A stretch of 64,000 nt of DNA from Anisakis pegreffii. Taxonomy: Eukaryota; Nematoda; Chromadorea; Rhabditida; Anisakidae. The stretch spans positions 1 through 64,000 of the forward strand of contig JAPYMA010001047.1 in the NCBI GenBank assembly GCA_035041965.1, in the 5' to 3' direction. Below are positions 25,316-37,971 of this stretch, in pieces. The notes under the pieces were generated by a model. It saw only the letters and a program-made list of their open reading frames with translations. It was not told the DNA's origin and ran no database searches. Position numbers and translations under genes: made by a program. Within the stretch, counting starts at the first letter, position 1; each line of letters opens with the position of its first letter.

Positions 25316-26945
25316 CTATTGAAGAGAAAATACTATACGGATTTTTCAATGGTCTATAACCAGTATAAAAATGAAGTGTATGCAACGTTTCAATCATTTT
25401 GAGATAGCCAATCGTATGCGTTATTTGTGATTTCTACCAAGCAGTATAAAAAAACTTTTCATGAAAAAAGTAATCTAATGATTTGAAATGAGCGACATGA
25501 TATGAACGATTAATCGCAAAAAAAATCGCAAATATCGCCAGGGATTCAACCAGCAACCACCAACTTTGAATCAGATACCTCAACAACCGCGCCGAACATA
25601 CCATTTTAGAATGAGCTATTATTGCTTCGCTTCGAAGTCATATTTGTTGTACTGTTTGACAATGATAAAACAAGAAATTGAACAAGTGAAAAACTAAAAA
25701 AACTGAAATTTCAAGAACACATCAACCAACTGCTGATGCAATTCAAACATCAAAAATCAAACGGTCACATCCTATTCAATTAAAGACATGCAGCTGATTT
25801 ATTCTACGTTGTTTACGATTGCTCGTAACTCATATAACGTCCACGATCGGAAATACGTATTCTCTTCAATTAATTTGAACGAAGCTATCTCGACTAATAA
25901 CAAAATTGATTTTCATTGCAATTAGTTGATAAGAATGTATTTAAAAGCTACGGAGATTAACGTTCCGAGCCAACCTTCAATTATAACCTTACGTGACTTT
26001 TATGAGCAAACAAATCTGTTCTTATATTTACTATTCATCGTTACTATTACTGTGATTACTATGATCGCAACAACTGATAACATTAATAATAAAACTGCCA
26101 ATGAAATGTAATTCGTAATTCCGTAACCGATATGATGTGAATTGAAAGTACAACAATTCGAAGGAACGATAGATGTAAATGAAGATTATGTAATGGAGAT
26201 GCTAAAACAAGACACTTTTTGGGGATATGTTGGGATAATGAGTTTATAAATCAAAAATTTCGTCGGATGTTATTTGCATGAATGAATTTTGGATGACTTC
26301 GTTATAATGCCAAGGAAAGCATTCCACATCGATAATGCAAATGGATTGCGATCACTCATGTAACCATATTCATTATATTATTCACTTCTATTCTCGATTT
26401 CTTTGTTCCACTATAATTACAACATTCTAATTATGTAGGGCTGTTCAATCACGAAAAGATTATATGAACAAAGTGTATACATTTTTCATGGCCAATCTAA
26501 TATCGTGGCATTCATTAATAAATCAACATTACACTTGAGTTTTATTTTTTTGAACCATATTCTTCAAATAACTTGATTTATTCGAGTGAATGTCGACAAT
26601 AAATCATTCGCATAATCAGCCAATAATAGATAAGAAGTCAACCATGAATAATATTTGTACGCACATATCTCAGTGATTCCACAGCATGTTTTTAGTTCTT
26701 AATATCGAACGTGAATCATTACCAAAGAATCTTCCCCTCCGATCTCACAAGACCTGTCAGTGAAAACTGGTTATCATATTCGTTTACTCATTGAACAATT
26801 TCACGCAATTTAGATTCATAAAATGAATTTGTGTAGCCGTCAATCTATTGAGTAAAAGATGATTATCAATTCAAATAAATTCATAATTTTCACTTGACTG
26901 TTTTTAAATCACATAATTAGTCCATTACCGAAGAGAATCACAAAA

Positions 26946-27031
26946 TGTAAATAATATTGCAAAGTCATGAAAGCCATATTACAATTGTGCACATTTAAGA
27001 TGTACAAAAACTAATATTAGGTATCGAAAAA
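26946..27031 (+). repeat. dispersed repeat, copy 1
   Basis: It shares ATGAAAGCCATATTAC, TTGTGCACATTTAAGATGT and ATATTA-GTATCGAAAAA with 28420-28497 in the same orientation, at roughly 85-90 percent identity apart from one 8- to 10-base insertion here. Confidence 0.7.
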
Positions 27032-28419
27032 AACGCAACGAATATATGGATGAATATATTTGAAAGTAAGTCATCGTTTTTGTATTAATCAACGAGATTT
27101 TTGGACACAATCACTGGTGTACTTCTTGCAAAATAATTTGAATCGAAAGGAGAATTATGTCTACAGATAATTCATTTGTAAGGCACATATTTGATGCAAA
27201 ATATGTTCTTGATGAATTGTCGGAAACAAAATTGAATCTATACGAAAATAGAAAAATAATAGAAACAAACTTCGATGCAAATTCAATCAGTCATCATGAC
27301 TGTTACCTTCTGATGAATCCAAAACGATGATTTTTAGTTCTGATGGCAAATGAAAGAATTTCCCCATAACCTGCTCTATGAAGTATCGAAAAACTCGCTC
27401 ATTTCAATTGCATGGTCCAATTCATAATGACCTTTACGCAACACTATCCGAACAACGATTATAAGGACAAGATGCACGTCGAAGGTCGTATTTTTTCACA
27501 ATGTTCACTTGAATGATTACGCAATGAAAGAAGTTGTCTCATAATCAAATTCTCAAAGATAATTTCGGATGCTCGAAAGGTGAATGCACCGCTGTGAGTG
27601 GATGTGTTCGTTCAGCGGATGAGTGTCATTCATTCGACTACATCTTTTTGTTGAAAATGAAAACGCGATTACTTATGATATCTTTAAGTACATTGTTGAA
27701 CCGTGAAAAGTGCAAGTGTTATTTTTAGGTACATTCCTGGATTTGATTATTGAAAGCGATCAGCTCAGATATTGTGAGTAGAGCGTTAAACGCTTTGATA
27801 AAAAAAACCTATTATGATAGATCACAGAACGCTCAACTCAAATAACTCAACAACAGACACATATTTCAATAACATCAAAACAGATTTGCTCTCTATGCGA
27901 CGTCTAACTTCAGCTGTACAACGCGCGCACCTTCTTTGAAAGTTCTCTTCCTCATCCTGACATTTATTAAAAACTTATGCAACCTGAAACCACCAACTCT
28001 ATCTAGAAAGTACTCGTCAAATCGCTGTTTAAGAAACACTCGCATCGGACCTAGACAAGATATTCGCATTGAACATTATAAAGAACTAGTTTTCGAATGA
28101 CCTAAATAATGCACACATGAACACTTCATATTGATTGGGTGTTCAATGAGAATTTCAGAATTGAGAATTAGAGAGAAGTTCAAGAATGATTCGTCTGAAG
28201 GATTCGATAATTTGATACTGTAAGAGCACACGTTTATGTTCTCTTCAGACGGCGAGTTTATCGAACGCGTAGACAAGAATAAGGAGAAGGCAATGATGAA
28301 GTTATAAATAAATTATTTAATACAAACAACTTTTGTGGGCGTTCCTTTGCGAAACAAAATTGCGACTTTCGAAGTGAGGATTGGAATGGAGAATTGAGAA
28401 GCTGAAACGACTCTATGCT

Positions 28420-28497
28420 ATGTAAACAATATCGTAAAGTTATGAAAGCCATATTACTATTGTGCACATTTAAGATGTGATATTAAGTATCGAAAAA
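28420..28497 (+). repeat. dispersed repeat, copy 2
   Basis: Second copy of the 80-base repeat at 26946-27031, same strand, about 1.47 kb away. It is non-coding and of unknown origin. Confidence 0.7.
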
Positions 28498-30654
28498 TAT
28501 GATTGAATCTGGTTTCACTAAATGTAAGAAATGATGAGGAAAAATTTGTCAAATTCGCCAGGACAAAAAAGTGAATATTATTTTGAAACTATTTCGGATT
28601 TGTTGATTTTTGAGATAGAAGGAAGATGGAACATGATCACATCTCCCACATAACTAAATAATATGAATTTGAGATAGAAACAATTTTGAGACTCTAAATA
28701 AACTGTCCAAACATCATTCGTTTCAATCACGAAAACTACATGGAATTTAACATCCGCGAAGTTGAGTATTCATCAATCGCGGTCAGGTAATAAAATCAAG
28801 TAAATCAACATACATTTTGCATTGTGAAAAGAAACTTATTTTAAAAAACAAATGAAAAGAAATTTGGGCGATTATTGTTGCTCTTTTCATTTGCTAGTAC
28901 AAACCTTGCTACCCAAACGGCAAAATTTCGAAATTTGCGAATGAAAGTTTCACTGAAATGATTTCTCTATACGATTTTTTACTAAACACTCAAGCAAACT
29001 ATGTGTTTATAGGATAGAGAACAGCAGCTGTCTCATAACACGCATGTATGCATAACGTTAAGATCAAGTCATAACATTTCCATCTCACAAATAACTCTAG
29101 AAAGTTACCGTGCACCGAGTTATTTTACATCGACTCCATTGAAATATCAGCAACTCATTCCCACTATCTAACAAACTAAAATCCATTAAACTACCACAAA
29201 TTGCTTTCTAAAACCATTCACAGCACGTATGTCAACGATAATCAAATGACACTAACGTACAACCGTCACCTTTCATCAAGCTTTCACTTTTCAACTCTAA
29301 TCGCTCATTTGTAAAAATCCTCTATTTACCGTCAAATAATTCGCTAAACAACAATTTCCGTGTTAATTAACTCGAAGAAAAATGTCAACCAAATAATGCG
29401 CTGACATGGCAAGGTTGACAGAAGAGCTTTAGGAAATTGCATGGAATGCAATCGCATCCAAGAAATCAATACGATGGATAATTCCGCTTCAAGGCAGCAA
29501 ATTGCAAGCAGGTTCTGAAGGTTTTTCTTTCCCCTACGATTTCCACTTCGTGCAAATTGGTCTCATTAAAGATGAGTGAACATGGTAATTAGTTGGAATG
29601 CTGGGTGTGATGACGAAAAATCTTTCCATCGAATGGAACAAGAAATGCAAAGTTAATAGAATTCTAGAGAATAATTGATACAAAACACAAATTGCGACGA
29701 GTAATCAAGTTTGTGGCATGCGGGTTGCCACGGAAACAAACTTGTTGACTGTTGTGAATGAATGTGGCAGTTTTTTTTCTCATTAGTACTGTTGTTTGGT
29801 GATCGTGAGAAAGAATAATATTGGAATAGAATGTGCTTGAATGTAAATGCTTCACATGAGAAATAGCAGTGAGGATTGCAATAAGTGAACAAGCGATTCG
29901 ATTAGATTTAAAGAAGTTGAGGAATTCTTTAGAGACAAAACATGTCAACGCAACGTGCAAAAGAACTAACTGGCTGCTGAGAGCAGATGAATAAACGAAT
30001 GAGTTGTTATTCGTCGAATGACGTCATTCTACCTCTTTCAATACGTCCATCATTATCGCGTCCAGTAAACAACCTTATGACAGATCTTAATTGCAACGGA
30101 AATATTCGAACGCGAGAGATTCACTTGATCTTTGCGATATCCGGTATTGGGTACGATAATTCGTTTCTACATCGAATCCAAATTAATGTAACATTTTGCT
30201 ACGTTCACTGCAACTGAGATACGTATGTGCTGTACAATAAATAATTCAGTGTAGAAACATCTAAAGCTCACCACTAACATCTAAATCACATCATTACGAT
30301 TGTTTTCAGCTTCGAGGACAAGTTTTACAGCCATAATGTAATGTTGTTTCGATGTGCAAACAAAAACAGAAATCGTTACAGTGTATCTCCTAATCAGCCT
30401 TCACAATCTACCACTATACTCTTGTTGTGATTCACTTGCTTCCAATCTCAGCGATGATCATTCTTGACCATTAACAATTTAAAACAGTAAAAACGAAACC
30501 ATCATAAGGCTGCTGATGGTAACTGAACGAAACTTGGGTTCGCTTTGAATCCGACCGAATTTTAAACGACTTTAGCAATCAAACTTCGGTCGGCCACCAC
30601 CACCATTATCAATATAACAATTTTAAAACCGGAAATTTAAAAATGCCGCAACAA

Positions 30655-30716
30655 GATCTGATAATAACAATAATAATAATAATGGCAAATAACTGATAAT
30701 AATGATAATAATAATA
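30655..30716. repeat. AAT-rich low-complexity repeat
   Basis: Interrupted (AAT)n/(ATA)n runs. Confidence 0.8.
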
Positions 30717-32343
30717 GCGACAACAATATTACACTCGAATGCTCCAGGAATAGTTCAAATCTGTTCTGTTCTGATCAACATTTACACTTTTCTAAACTGC
30801 TCTGCTTTTTCTAGGAACGGAACAGGAACAAAACAGCACTGGAATAATATTATTAAATTCGCTTTGCGACGTTTATACTGTAAAATGAAAAAATAAATAA
30901 ATATAGGAAACACTGCGTTCAGAGCACCAAGAAAAAAGTTTACTTCAACTTATTTTGCATATGAAACAAAAGTTTGACAAAGCCAACTGCAATATGAGAA
31001 GCAAGAAACGATCGTATCTCGGAACAAAACACTGAATATTTATGAACTTATTTCAACATGTGCCCATGATAAAACATTCATAAAGGCAATTTGATAAAAT
31101 ATTATATATGGTTCATTCGAACAACGATATAGAACTCCCAAAATTTTCGAGAATGTCAAAATTAATAGAAATATTTCATGATAAACGAAAATAAATGTAA
31201 TCTCATTGCGAAAGTTTATTATCATACAATTCGCAAAACACTTTAAAGATGTGCGAATGAACAAATCAGATTATAGTGAAATTTACATGGAAGGTATTGA
31301 ACTCAAGAATTGTTCGCCAATGCTGGAAGATAATAAATATTCACAGTAATTAAGATAAATTTCATTCAATTCAACATTTATTTATGTTACGACGTTTTGC
31401 AGCTACCACTTTACTAGGCCAAGGCTTCTCCTAAGCCCAGAATGAAATTCAGCCAAAACTTAACTTTCAAAACACCAGGAGTTAGTAAGTATTCATAATG
31501 AGTGAGATAAATTTCAAATCTGGAATTGAAAATTATATTTGCGATATCTGAGCGAATATGAATTGAAGATAAATTCGCTGCAAAATAACAAATTCATAAT
31601 AATGTATAATCATAGCGAATTATTGAATGAAATGGATAATCCTGAAGAAAGAAGAGTGAAATATTGATGAACTTCGATGGAAACGAATGACTGAGATAAA
31701 CAGCGGGAACTGATTCTAGCTGATCAATCTTCCTCAAGTGATTCCTTACGGTGAGTTATTTTTCATATCAATAAGTAAGATTATCACATATGAGATTGCT
31801 CAAAGAAACAACTATCAGAAAAGTATCCTTTCGATCACATTAATGTGTATATTTCTGAATTTTATTTACGAATAGAAAATTAAGAATTACAATCGAAAAA
31901 TTCCTGCACTATAGGCAAATTTGATTGTTTAATCCACATGTGACTCACACAACAACACCTCTCTTCTGACCAACAATACATTAAGGCATCTCAATTCGAG
32001 TAATAAATAGTCACAACAGCACAACAATTCGACAATTTCAATTTCTATGAACAACGAAACAGCAATGTTTATGAACAAGTATAAATTTCTATGCAGTTAT
32101 TCGATAGAATCGTACAAATCTCGCGATTAAGTAGGTCGATAGAAAACATGAAATATGAAAATCAAAACAGATGAAAAGTAAACCGGTGAAAAGAATTGTA
32201 CAACACAAAATCAAGACGATTGGGTGAGATGGTCGTTAAGAATTTACGGAAAGTGCAGAGCAGATCACTGAAATTTAAAACGATAACCGTTACCGTATGA
32301 TAATGTTGGATCACATCATTAACGGATCGGTTGCTTGATTGCT

Positions 32344-32470
32344 TCAACCACGCCTTATTGCAGTACCCGGTGGCTCATAATAGAAGCATATGTAGATGGC
32401 GTGTATAACACCAGGAAGCCAGGCGAGAATTGTTAAGAGGATATTTATGCAGAAATGAATATCACATCCC
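32344..32470 (-). CDS. Pmp3/UPF0057 hydrophobic peptide, last exon
   Basis: Pmp3-family proteins are 50-80-residue membrane proteolipids with two helices that influence membrane potential and ion leakage. This exon follows a TTGTCAG acceptor and enters in phase 2. It encodes the second half of the family: a GC-D junction, then the conserved helix phrase INILLTILAWLPGVIHAIYI, a short tail and a TGA stop at 32344-32346. The match to the family core (INILLT-x-L-G/A-x-x-PG-V/I-IHA) is unmistakable. The first exon, which should encode the LPP-containing first helix, was not found upstream on the minus strand, so it lies farther away, was missed, or is absent. The tail after the helix (about 14 residues) is slightly longer than in yeast Pmp3. 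Confidence 0.78.
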
Positions 32471-35206
32471 CTGACAATCAGAACCGCGAGTGGCTGAAAA
32501 TGGTGAATCGTTGCTTTCGTTCCATATCAATCAATGATAAGAAATTTGTAAAGTTCATTCGTTATAGTCTGGCAAAAATTTTAATATTATACTTTGAGAA
32601 ATCGTACGTATGCGACGTGCTGAGTGGATGGGGAGGATGGTTAAGAGAAAATTTGGGTGAATGTGGATAGTAAACGAGGAAGCAGTGAATTTCGAGAAAA
32701 CCTGGAATTGGATAAGAAAAGAAAACCGGGAAAAGGAAAAACTCCATACATAGTTTACCAAAAGATAGGAATATGTTAGATATGGATGAGACAAGAAGTC
32801 CACGAGGTAATACTTTTATTCAAAAGTGGCTTATCGTTAATATATTCACTTCAAATCAAAACAAACGTCGATAGCTTTCTTGCATGAGCAATTGCTCATT
32901 CATTGTTTTGCCTTCCTGCCACAACAATTGCTCACTTCAGTGCACCGAATTTTCGTTCAAAAAATACTGCCATCCCCAGGCAATTGAATAGGTTAATCAA
33001 TAGCTGAGGTAGTACTATTGAGCTGTGTTACAACCCCCTCGCCAGACCACTTGATCTGGTCTTGGTCTGCATTGTTGCCACGCAGTATTCACTATACTCT
33101 GGTCGAGTTGGGAGAAAGCCATGGGGAGTGCAAATTTCTGATGAAATTCAGCAGGACAAACCCATTTTGCATGGATCTGGAGGAGGAATTGCCTCAGGCA
33201 AATGTCTGTTCATGAGCAGACCACAATCAAGTGCAGACGTGACGAAAAGGTCTCGAAGGCGAAGACCAGTAATGTTGATTAATTCCGAAACAATTGTCAA
33301 AGAGCTCTATAGTTTATGTCAGGAAACGACACACTCATCATTGCTGATGTAACCCATAATGTTTATAATTCATATGACCATTCCAGACAATCCTGCGTGA
33401 AAATTCTTTCGGCAACCTATTTGCTTTCTGATGTGAGTGTTGAAAGTTTTTTGACAATGAGCCACACTCGCTCGATCTCAACAAAAACAAAGAGCTTGCT
33501 GATCCTGGATTTTCGCATAAGTCTGTTTCAAATCAACAATGTGAGATTATAACGTTCCTTATTACATCCTCGATAAGAAATCCGCTACAATTTTCTACCA
33601 TTTCTTGAACAGCGAAGATGGATTTCGTGCTGATCGAAGCTGATAATTTTCCAAATCGTTGGTCGTCATGGAGACCTTGTACTCCACCCGACGACACGCA
33701 ATTTACTTGTTTGTTAAAGTATTTTCTCAAAAAATTTTCCACAAAGCAACCAGCGTTATTCTTCGACAGAATTCCATTGAAAAAATCAGATTAAATAATA
33801 CTTCAAAATATTATTTTCCATTATGACAATAAACATTACTTTGCATATTACTCCATATGCCTTTGCGAGCAGTGTTGATATTACTTCAATATATGAATTG
33901 GCGTTCGAGTTACAAGGTTTTTTTCAATCTTATTTTCTTGACTCATCCACATATATAGGAGAAATTATGGAAAGAAAGAAATCGAAATACAAATTAATAA
34001 TCGAATGAACACAGAAAAACAATATTCAGAAACAATGAACAATACTTATTCGTATTAGAATGCCGACAAGTGACAATGTTAGGGACTGTTTTAGGAATCA
34101 AAAGTAACTAAATAATGGAGTCAAACTTCAACGAAACTAAAAAATAAAACAAAATTATCCATAAAAGGATGCATTGAAATTTCGTCATTATTTTTGTCGT
34201 TATACTAATCGAAGTTTTGGCTTTTAACAAACAAATTCATCGCGATCCGTAGCCAGAACATGAATTTTGAAAGTGTTATTTTACTTTTTTTTTCGACAGT
34301 GGGAATGGACTCGTTAATTTTTGGGGAGGTCATTGTAATAAGCAAAGAAAACACCCACTTGTAGTGCCGAGGTATTTGAACATCTGTGTTGAATTTCTAT
34401 GAAACATTACTTTCATCAGTTCGAAACATTGGATCTCGAGGAAATCTGAGAAAGGGGTTCCCCGCGGTTTCCCTGTGGTTACGGAATCGAATTCAGCTTA
34501 ACGCAAGCTACATGACACGCCAGTGTAGTACTGCTCCCTTGATTACAAAAATTACCTGATCAATTGAATATACATGTGAACTGTTAATGGCCGAGAATTG
34601 AAAAGAACTCACCGGAAGAAGAATGCAAAGAATAAGTTCACAGAGAGTGCAGCACATCGTTCCAATTCACTCAGTTCGTTGCAATTCAGTTTCAGTTGCA
34701 CTTCACTCAGTTCAATATCGTTACTTCAGCAGTCAAGTTGTTTATGAGTATTGAATCAGCTGTTGCGAAAGTAAACAAATGCTGAAGGTGATATCACATT
34801 TAAATGACTTTACACATTTTAAAACACCCCTGTCAGATCGTCTAATTCACGAGAACAACAGTGGCGAGCGATTATAACTTCGCACTCATATTTCAAATGC
34901 AACTCGTCTCCAAGTTGGAGCATAGCAGATAACTTTTCTCAAACAAAAAAATTTAAACCTTCAAAATGTACTGTAAATATTCAGAGCTAATCGTAACATG
35001 TTAAAAAGAAGCATTTTGAAAAATGAGCAATTCTTCCATAAACATAAACAATATACATTTATGTTCATGAGTCGCTTTTAGAAAATGATAAACAAACGTG
35101 CATCGGCAAAGTATCTAAATGATACGATTGTAGCGTTTAATTGACAAAGGGAAATATTTTGAAACTGGTGGAATAAATTTTATTGAGACGATCATGTGAT
35201 ACCGAT
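32471..35206. other. gene-poor interval with one GC-richer ORF
   Basis: The plus-strand frame 33008-33352 (114 codons) has a higher GC content than its surroundings and includes basic RSRRRRP and glycine-rich HGSGGGIASG stretches, but no known family. The short C-rich segments at 34446-34490 are also unassigned. The expected first exon of the Pmp3-like gene was not recognised here. Confidence 0.35.
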
Positions 35207-35397
35207 GGTGTAGCCAGGATTTTTTCCTCGAGAGGGAAGGGGCCACAAAACGGTTTGGTCCAAAAAATAGCTGAAGTTTGGGTGGTTTATTTCTTGATAG
35301 TTTATTCTTTCTTCCTCTCTTTTATATTCTTTTTTGACCCTTCTCTTCCACCCTCTACGGCAACGTGTGCACCCTCATTGCACTCCCTTGGCTACGT
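35207..35397 (+). repeat. dispersed GTAGCC-type MITE, copy B
   Basis: It starts GGTGTAGCCAGGATTTTTTC and ends CCCTTGGCTACG, so the termini are inverted (TAGCCAGG against CTTGGCTA). Internal G-rich and TTTGGTCCAAAAAATAGCTGA phrases match copy A at 21290-21453. It has no coding potential. Confidence 0.65.
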
Positions 35398-36773
35398 TCT
35401 CAATGATACGTATCCATAAAAATTTCTCACTAGAACGAACACGACAACATATTTGTGTCAATGACTAATCACCATAGATTAATCGCCATCCTCTCCAAAC
35501 AACGCCAAATATTCACAATTTTGAACGGAATATATTAATAAAACAACAATAGCACTCATCATATAATGATCTCGCATACAAAAATTGAACTCCTGAATAC
35601 GTTTGAAAATTCATAAATGAACTGAAATGCTTGCTGAGTGGATGTTCTAATAACGACTACACGATTCACAGCAATTGAATGATACCTCAATTTCGATTAG
35701 AAACGTTATCCATTAGAATAACACCAAAAACACATCACTTAACCGAAAGAACGAATCAACGATAATGGTGGGTTTAGAATTCTATAGGATATCAATGTGT
35801 GATGAAGTATTAAAGAGTGTAACACGACAAACATAAGAGAGAGAACTGATTGAATAAGGTAGCCAAATGAGACTTTATTGTCATCATGAGTGTTATCTTT
35901 ATTGTTATCTTATCATGAGTGCTCAGGGATATTTTTTGAAATAATTTTATTGAGCATCAACGATCAAGTCTGATAGAATGTTAAACCAATAGAAACAGAG
36001 ATAGAAATAATCAAGTAATGCGAGTTTATGAAGAAAATATGGTGCATTTTTCGCTTTCACAAAAATAAAATGGCATTTCCGTTACTATGACATCAGATTT
36101 GAGAAAAAAATTCTTACCATAATAATGCATCACACATCATAACGATGAATCAACAGTTTCCGATTCCATTAACCATCAAGTTGGACATTAACTGAGTTAT
36201 AGAACCAAGTTATTGTTCGTAAGGTCAACCAAGATTGAATTTATTGGAGTATCTAATTCATCGCTTAAAATCGTGAATTCGATGTACTTCATGAAGTGAC
36301 GGCACTCAAACATGAACGTTTCGGTGTTTATAACGAAGCAATACAAAGCTTATAATGTATCACATCACCACACAAAAAATATCGATTTTGCTGATGTCAT
36401 ATCTAAACACAACAGATATTCAGAATGAAAACGATGGCATGATTGAGCGTACACTATCCTCATGTAACATCTGCTGCAAGGTTCACCCTGTGCTATCCAC
36501 ATGTAGGATCCTCTCACCTTTCTCATGTCTGCTACGTTCATTACTGCCATCACTTTCATAGTGAATGCTGAAGACAATTCCACTATGTTCACAAAGAACA
36601 TTTAACACTAGAATAAGACGACTTTTGAAAGGAATATTTGCCACTGCATGTTCGGTTTCTTACAAAAATCGATCGTATCGTAATTTTGTTAAATGATCTC
36701 ATTAAAAACTGAGACGTTGCCTTCTCATTCAATCGAGCCAACCTTGCTCTTCACTCTCACAATTTTCATACTC
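35398..36773. other. gene-free AT-rich interval
   Basis: Nothing beyond short AT-rich frames was seen on either strand. Confidence 0.5.
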
Positions 36774-37583
36774 ACAAGGTCACGAATTTAATCTGGCGTT
36801 TCGTGATGAAATATACATCATATTGTAGGGCTCCTTGAGCTGATCATGAATATGTAAGAAATTTTTGCGAAACACAAAGGGGAAGCGAAATATGGCGGGG
36901 AAAAGATTTTCAGTGTATTGAAGTTACGTTCTAAATTTTTTTCTGGTGGCGGTGGCATGACTTGGTGGGTGGTGCGCTAGCTCTAAGTCTACTTGCCTGG
37001 TGGTTCGGTTCCGCGTGATGCCGGATTTTTTTCTCGTGTATATGACATATTTAAACAACCATGATATTCTGCACCCTCCCCACAACTTTTTTCCGCGGTT
37101 GTGGGAACATTTTATGTTCTTTATTTATTTCTTATGCAAATTTTATCTGCACTTTGATCATTCTGTTGTGAATAGACATACTCATTATGATCAGGTACAA
37201 ACAATCAAAAGAGATCTCAAAGCTTTTAAAATATTTAAAAATGTACCCCCAAGAAAGACAGAAGCTGTGCGGAGGGAATTAGAATATCATGGTTGTTTGA
37301 ATATGCCGTATATACACGAGAAAAAAGCCCCGGCACCACGCGGAACCGAACCACCTGGCACCTAGACTTAGCGTTAGCGCACACCCACTAGGCCATGCCG
37401 CTGCTGCCTGACAAAAATTCAGAACGTAACTTCAATACACTGAAACCTTTTCCCCGCCATATTTCGCCTCCCCTTTATGTTTCGCAAAAATTTTTTACAT
37501 ATTCATGATCAGCTTGAGGAGCCCTACAATATGATATATATTTCATGACGAAAGGCCAGATTAATTTTTGGACCTTTCCTTGT
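36774..37583. mobile_element. inverted-repeat element with tRNA-like arms, copy 2
   Basis: Its ends (ACAAGGTCACGAATTTAATC and the complement of GGACCTTTCCTTGT) and its arms are homologous to the element at 16305-17417. The arms face each other around about 200 bases of centre, which is homologous to the centre of copy 1 in the opposite orientation. Both arms keep a B-box-like GGTTCGGTTCC (37002-37012 on plus, 37342-37352 on minus) and an A-box-like TTGGTGGGTGGTGCGC, so each holds a tRNA-like unit directed inward. It lies 0.4 kb downstream of the 3' end of TRAPPC2. Confidence 0.75.
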
Positions 37584-37971
37584 CAGTGGATGCCGCTTCT
37601 CATTGACAAGAGTAGAAGAGATGAAATTCTTTCGGATGAGATCAAAGCATTAAAAGTATACAAAAAGAAACAACTGGGCCTCACCGATGATTCAACACGA
37701 TAAAATATGAGAAATACCCAGTAAGATAAAATATCACATATATGCACCGAACAGAATCACCTCAAATTTTGTCGCTACAGCGATCGCTCTTAAATTTCAT
37801 TTCTATAAACTAAAATTTAATGGAAAAATTTAACATCCCTGGGAATTTTCACCCATGATGTTTGAATAACGTTTTAAAAATGACGAAAAGATATCGCGAC
37901 AGCAAATTAACAGAATAAAGAGGGAACATACAAGGACATAGAAAGTAATATTCAACACTGAGACATCAAAA

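Larger units (their letters stand above)
25316..32343. other. 7-kb AT-rich gene desert
   Basis: No convincing exon on either strand. Contents noted: a dispersed repeat pair (26946-27031 and 28420-28497), AAT-rich low-complexity sequence (30660-30715) and scattered short AT-rich frames, for example 25926-26111 (plus, one hydrophobic helix) and 29987-30217 (plus), none with family character. Confidence 0.5.

Noticed and set aside
33008..33742. Possible gene formed by the plus frames 33062-33552 and the minus frame 33533-33742
   Set aside because: The plus frames differ in phase with no convincing splice junction between them, and none shows a family motif. It is kept only as a noted ORF in the interval description.
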